This document shows, one piece after another, positions 61,001 to 64,000 of a stretch of DNA of 64,000 bases. The stretch covers positions 235,887-299,886 of the forward strand of contig NMRA01000298.1 in NCBI GenBank assembly GCA_002633005.1. Reading direction: 5' to 3'. Under the pieces are notes generated by a model. It worked only from the letters and a program-made list of their open reading frames with translations, searched no databases and was not told the DNA's origin. The DNA comes from Phoronis australis (taxonomy: Eukaryota; Phoronida; Phoronidae). Each line of letters opens with the position of its first letter. Positions within the stretch are counted from its first letter, which is position 1. Both the position numbers and the translations under genes were made by a program.

Positions 61001-61762
61001 TTGAAATAGGCACTATGTATGGAAAAACTCAGTAGTCACCACAGAGTTTCTTATCTCCCTCCCACTTATGATAAAACCACGTATGCGCTCACAGTCATTT
61101 GACACCTGACTGACAACATGGATATTAACGGCAGATTATCATGTCTAATCACATTTCGAACCTGAGGTCTACACCACAGTATGAGGCAAGCTAGAGAAGC
61201 AAGGGCTTTCCTAAAAATGGTGTTACAAGTGCATTTTAGAATATATTTGAATACTGCAGTACCTTTAAAAATAATTCCAAACACTTGGGACTTACATCAA
61301 TTGACTCGTAATCGGATTGACTGCTGCTTGAAGTCTCCATTGTTTTGCTATAAAGGTCAGAGGTCACATTTCTCATATACGGTAAGTTTTCTACTTCTGC
61401 ATCTTGTCATACCAAATAAGGAGACGTGTTTTGTATTGTGGGAGAAAAACCGACGAAGTGACGAACAGTTAGCAAATCATTTTTTTTTGAAATTTGAAAC
61501 TATAAATTAAAACTTTATACTGTAAACGGTGAACGGCTTGAATTCTGTTTCAGTGTCGGAGAACCACTATGAATAATGCAATTTAGTCTGGTTTTTGCGT
61601 TCCAGGTCTCTTTAAGGGCGTGTTGCTTACACGAGGTATGAAAGACTTACCAACGCAGACTCCTACGTTGTTAGTGCAGTCTTTCACACAGGCCTGGCCT
61701 CCGTCTGCGCAATTGGCGTTCGTGCATTCAGTGCTTGAGTCAGCCTTGTTGTTGACGTTGTC
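45948..61762 (-). CDS. Gene B: paralogue of gene A, 11 exons, first exon not in window
   Basis: Exons 2-12 join in frame for 548 codons: 61762-61651, 58408-58314, 56348-56150, 55979-55824, 55313-55146, 53914-53832, 51926-51725, 50110-49958, 49226-49120, 47059-46834, 46093-45948 (TAG). Exon lengths equal those of gene A except exon 5 (156 against 159 bp). Domains by residue of this partial product: Cys-rich module 1-38, CTHRC1-like domain 1 38-188, FN2 188-244, CTHRC1-like domain 2 244-390, CTHRC1-like domain 3 390-548. No frame breaks were seen, so the gene looks functional. The signal-peptide/PAN exon is not between 61,763 and 64,000; it may lie further right or be missing. Confidence 0.82.
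46834..47059 (-). CDS. Gene B exon 11: CTHRC1-like domain 3, central part
   Basis: A 226-bp exon with SRWYLTFNGAECSTPGPIST and HRTDNVDDNQHH, the best-conserved exon between A and B. Confidence 0.87.
47285..47620 (+). mobile_element. Partial second copy of the 30.6-kb element
   Basis: Starts CCGGTTGCAAAAGACAGTCC and follows the 30.6-kb element for about 330 bp (shared AAATAGGAACTCA, ATTATTAGAAAA), but the right inverted end is not found. Upstream of gene B exon 11. Confidence 0.55.
49120..49226 (-). CDS. Gene B exon 10: first part of CTHRC1-like domain 3
   Basis: A 107-bp exon with RDGSIQRLPEYNFHQWWWW and NDGTDSGHIGAF. A transposon-like element begins 89 bp upstream of its acceptor. Confidence 0.82.
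49315..49715. mobile_element. Inverted-repeat element, GGCCCGGTCTC ends, CAG duplication
   Basis: Inverted ends of about 40 bp begin GGCCCGGTCTCYAATCTTT and continue ACTCGAAA. CAG flanks both sides (49,312-49,314; 49,716-49,718). The interior repeats ACTCGAAA/GAGTTTTTACTCGAG. A 3-bp duplication with GG-starting ends would fit PIF/Harbinger, as inference. It sits 89 bp upstream of gene B exon 10. Confidence 0.65.
49958..50110 (-). CDS. Gene B exon 9: CTHRC1-like domain 2, last part
   Basis: A 153-bp exon with GLCDNIAAGRRSIQIHIARK and MDGYTGWNSRSKIIVEEI. Confidence 0.83.
51725..51926 (-). CDS. Gene B exon 8: CTHRC1-like domain 2, central part
   Basis: A 202-bp exon with TYNYYKRASDTAIRVLF and RFDGHDCTSPGLIDG, matching gene A exon 8 including the unusual loss of the paired cysteines. 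Confidence 0.82.
53550..53770. mobile_element. Small inverted-repeat element with internal GATTGATTTTTGCGAATTAG repeats
   Basis: Left end GTCGCGGAAAAGGCAAAAAT and reversed right end GTCTGTGGAAAGGGCAAGAA both lead into ATAGTTAATA. The interior has about four degenerate copies of a 20-25 bp unit. No clear target duplication. It lies in gene B intron 7. Confidence 0.6.
53832..53914 (-). CDS. Gene B exon 7: first part of CTHRC1-like domain 2
   Basis: An 83-bp exon with GTCPKLSRFNIKQYTWTGVN and ADNGHIY. Its donor is 62 bp from a small inverted-repeat element. Confidence 0.8.
54540..55060. other. GC-richer block in gene B intron 6
   Basis: Clearly richer in G+C than the intron around it, with a 124-codon minus-strand frame (54,704-55,078) overlapping no known exon. 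No recognised domain. It may be a fragment of an older coding repeat. Confidence 0.4.
55146..55313 (-). CDS. Gene B exon 6: fibronectin type II domain
   Basis: A 168-bp exon with TNLPTYGG, SSCTFPFVYKGMSYSAC, NQPWCATTSNYDSD and RWGQCPG. All FN2 landmarks are present. Confidence 0.9.
55824..55979 (-). CDS. Gene B exon 5: CTHRC1-like domain 1, last part
   Basis: A 156-bp exon with VDGICDLPISGDIVVKF, GTCSGYN and QTGWGGNGVSMTVEENDL. It lacks one codon relative to gene A. Confidence 0.85.
56150..56348 (-). CDS. Gene B exon 4: CTHRC1-like domain 1, central part
   Basis: A 199-bp exon with TKTFKKQYSFTSLRVRF and CGGCCNRWYFTFNDQECSS, nearly identical to gene A exon 4. Confidence 0.85.
57395..57700. 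repeat. Diverged relative of the ACTCGAAA element
   Basis: Contains TTTTACTCGAAATCGAAGTC, GAACTCGAAATCTGGAGTTT and TAGTGTCTCTAATCCTGTC, matching words of the 49.3-kb element, but its inverted ends are decayed. Gene B intron 3. Confidence 0.4.
58314..58408 (-). CDS. Gene B exon 3: first part of CTHRC1-like domain 1
   Basis: A 95-bp exon encoding APYKECDEIPVANIRHYYYK and GSDNAALL, the counterpart of gene A exon 3. Confidence 0.8.
58691..58895. mobile_element. MITE-like element with 7-bp target duplication
   Basis: Inverted ends CATGCGCGTACCCA and, reversed, CATGCGCGCACCT. The flanks are a perfect 7-bp repeat, CCGACAC (58,684-58,690 and 58,896-58,902). The interior holds GGGGGGCTCGAA near one end and CTCGTTCGAGCCCCCC near the other. 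Located between gene B exons 2 and 3. Confidence 0.7.
59836..60495. mobile_element. Inverted-repeat element filled with CTTAAG palindromes
   Basis: Both ends are CCCTTACAAAAATGAACT (18 bp identical, inverted), each flanked by TA (59,834-59,835 and 60,496-60,497). Nearly all of the interior is AAACTTAAGTTTT separated by 3-15 variable bases; about twenty intact ACTTAAG cores are present with decayed ones between. It lies in intron 2 of gene B. Confidence 0.75.
60870..61370 (-). repeat. Duplicated block, partner at 40.5-41.0 kb
   Basis: Same order and orientation as the block upstream of gene A, but here it lies between exons 2 and 3 of gene B. Confidence 0.6.
61651..61762 (-). CDS. Gene B exon 2: short Cys-rich module
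   Basis: A 112-bp exon with TECTNANCADGGQACVKDCT and VGVCVG, flanked by CAG and GTAAGT. Its 3.2-kb distance from the next exon is much more than the 0.2 kb seen in gene A, so membership of gene B rests on matching phase and order. Confidence 0.68.
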
Positions 61763-63099
61763 CTGGAAAGAGATTGTATGTCAGCGTCTGAAATTTTCAT
61801 GCATGAAGATTCTCTGTGAACGCGTCAATCATGTTTATGACCTGTAAAGATAATTGTAACCATTGTCTGAGTACCGTAGTTGGTCGTTGCATATCATTCC
61901 CTTCGCATCTCAAAACTAAGGGTGAGTGTAATATGTCGGAAGACAGCAAGGAAGTGATTGAGGCACAGGGTCAATCAGCCGAGGTGTGGCCATTTTGTTG
62001 CAGCCCCAACAAGTGAACAAAATTGAAGTTAAACATTAATGAGCTGAGATTCGTTCATTTTCAGAGGATACTTGTGTCAAGTTAAAAGATCACCATTTGC
62101 GAATACGTTTTGAATTAAAGGAAGTCAGAGTGGAAATGGTATGTGTTAGCAATTAAGGGTGTTATGTACAATTTCAAATTATCTTTGGGTATGTCTAAAT
62201 GTTTTATCTTTTGTACTTTGGTCTTTGCCTACTGCAAATTGAAAAATGTGGAGGTCACGTAATCATTATCGCGTTATAGCTGCCTAATGGTTTGCTGAAA
62301 ATCCACCGGTAAACCAAACAATGATAAATAAACTGTTGAAAACAAATTAATTTCGTTGAAAAATGCCGGAGTTATGTTTTTTGCTGCTTTAATTATATAT
62401 CCCTGTTCGCTGATTTTCTAACGAGGGTGCAAATAAACGTTTTCCTTTCATGATTTTTAGGACCCCTGTGCTCGAGAAAATTATGGTTTACGTTTAAACG
62501 TACAATAAATATAGATTATTAAATGGTCAAGTCGTTATCTTCCGTAAGCTAGAGCCCGAATGAATTTTGGAGAATTATCCCTCTTCGAGGGCGATAATTC
62601 TACTAAGTCAACTCGGGGTCTAGAAAAATTGGATAACGACTGAGAATATGTAATAATCTATTTTTACTACATACTAAAATCATTGCCTATTCCAGGTTTG
62701 CCATTAATTTCGAGTCTGAACTGGACATTTTGAGTTTTCATTCGGAATCTGGAGCTTTTACTCGAATTTATTTCTGGAATCGTGAAACCATAAGATGACA
62801 ACTTGAAAAAGACAATATCATTGAGTGCAGAATAAATATATGTCAAACAACACCCGATAAAATGGTTGGTGTTATCAGCCGAGGTCTCTGCACCGAGTAA
62901 GTATTTTCACTCCGTCTTCGGCCTCGTAAAAATGTTAACTTGGCACACGAACCTCGGTTAATAACATCACGGTTACTAGAGCACGTGTAATTTAACATAT
63001 TTATACCACACAATAAAGATTTAATCCACAATTCCCAACCGATTATATTTTCCTCCGCGCATATTAAACGAGTCACTTGACCGTCTAATCACCGTAACT
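61763..63099. other. Region right of gene B exon 2
   Basis: Apart from the nested palindrome at 62.5 kb, no exon is seen. In particular there is no frame resembling the signal-peptide/PAN exon of genes A and C. Confidence 0.5.
62531..62640. repeat. Nested palindrome, second copy
   Basis: Core AGAATTATCCCTC TTC GAGGGCGATAATTCT (62,571-62,601), with outer GTCGTTATC/GATAACGAC and TAGAGCCCGA/TCGGGGTCTA arms. Same plan as the 11.2-kb palindrome. Confidence 0.65.
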
Positions 63100-63780
63100 T
63101 AAAAGTTACACCACATAATCATCCTGACATAGCCATTGCAAGCGTTGATTAACACATTTTGTCAATCAACGTATTTTGATTAACGTTTTGGCGGGAACCC
63201 GAATCTGGATAAGAACACGTTTCGCTCAAGTGTCGCGCAACGTCAGTCTTCGCCTTAACCACTGAGTTATTCAGCATGGATGAGTTGCATAAGACTTCAA
63301 AAGTTGTCCACTGGATAAGTTTGATGACGTCAGGTGAATTATTCAACAGTATAAAGGTGACGTGTGATAGTGCGACTTCATTGTTGGTTGCTATACGGCG
63401 TATAATTGTTTATGCAGCTGGGCCCAGCTGACGTCATATCACGTGAAAATTGAATACTTAGATGAGTTCGAGCAATAATTGCATGTTCAACAAACCGCTA
63501 TGTACAGACCATTTATTACGCTGTGAAAAATATGACATACAGTTTTAATAAATGATTCAGTCAAGTTTAAACACTTTAACATGTAAATATCATGTGATGT
63601 ACATTGTAATTAATACGGGTAGGTATATTTTTTGAAAAATGTTGCAGAAATAAATCTAAATGTCTCAGTTGACGTTTCCTAAAGGGTCAAGATTTCCGAC
63701 CCCGGGTCTCTGACATTGAAAGTAGTTCCAAAGCCGAGGCTAGTCGACAAAGGTAGATGGATTCGTTGCAATAATTTTCT
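63100..63780 (+). repeat. Diverged repeat, partner at 10.66-11.18 kb
   Basis: Second copy of the repeat described at 10.66 kb, ending TTCCGACCCCGGG...AGTCGACAAAGGTAGA. Confidence 0.5.
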
Positions 63781-64000
63781 TTCAGCATGTAGTACAAATC
63801 GATTGTTAAATATTCTCAGTGGTTATCCCCCTTTTCTAGAAATTTAACCCCGTTTATTAGAGTAACGGTAATTAAAACATTAGCTATTTCTAAAATTATT
63901 TTTTGTCAAGTTTACCAAATCCCCCAATAAAAGTCTTGGATGAATTGAATACGTCATTTTTTAGATTTGTGTGGCAGGCTCATGATGATAAAATTAAACG

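Noticed and set aside
61763-64000. First exon of gene B
   Set aside because: I looked on the minus strand for the ECAVYC / SAYYEE / FESDR words of exon 1 and found none.

Overview
The window is animal nuclear DNA: AT-rich, with short coding exons (83-384 bp), GT-AG introns of 0.2-3.2 kb, and many small DNA-transposon-like repeats. The encoded secreted domains (PAN/apple, fibronectin type II, CTHRC1-like) and the non-vertebrate repeat content suggest a marine invertebrate. I favour an anthozoan cnidarian such as a coral or sea anemone, but that is inference without any database search. No rRNA gene, intact tRNA gene or CRISPR array was seen.

All recognisable genes are on the minus strand and form one tandem family of secreted multidomain proteins. 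From right to left: gene B (45,948-61,762; 11 exons, its first exon not found in the window), gene A (23,084-38,740; 12 exons, apparently complete, 671 aa), a decayed copy (7,466-19,033; seven pseudo-exons matching exons 6-12 of A), and gene C (904-1,776; only its first two exons, the rest lying beyond the left edge). Exon lengths and phases are almost identical between A and B, so the splice models support each other.

The domain order in A is signal peptide, PAN/apple-like domain, a short Cys-rich exon, a first CTHRC1-like domain (exons 3-5), a fibronectin type II domain (exon 6), then a second (exons 7-9) and third (exons 10-12) CTHRC1-like domain. Each CTHRC1-like domain is built by the same three-exon unit, so the gene itself carries an internal triplication. 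The products should be disulphide-rich extracellular proteins; their function is unknown.

The rest of the window is introns and intergenic DNA full of repeats: terminal-inverted-repeat elements with recognisable target duplications (6,434-7,030; 49,315-49,715; 58,691-58,895; 59,836-60,495), several filled with short internal repeats; a long inverted repeat at 10,077-10,587; two nested palindromes; a five-copy dispersed family; a tRNA-like SINE head inside an insertion that splits the pseudogene's FN2 exon; and a large excess of the octamer TACATGTA.
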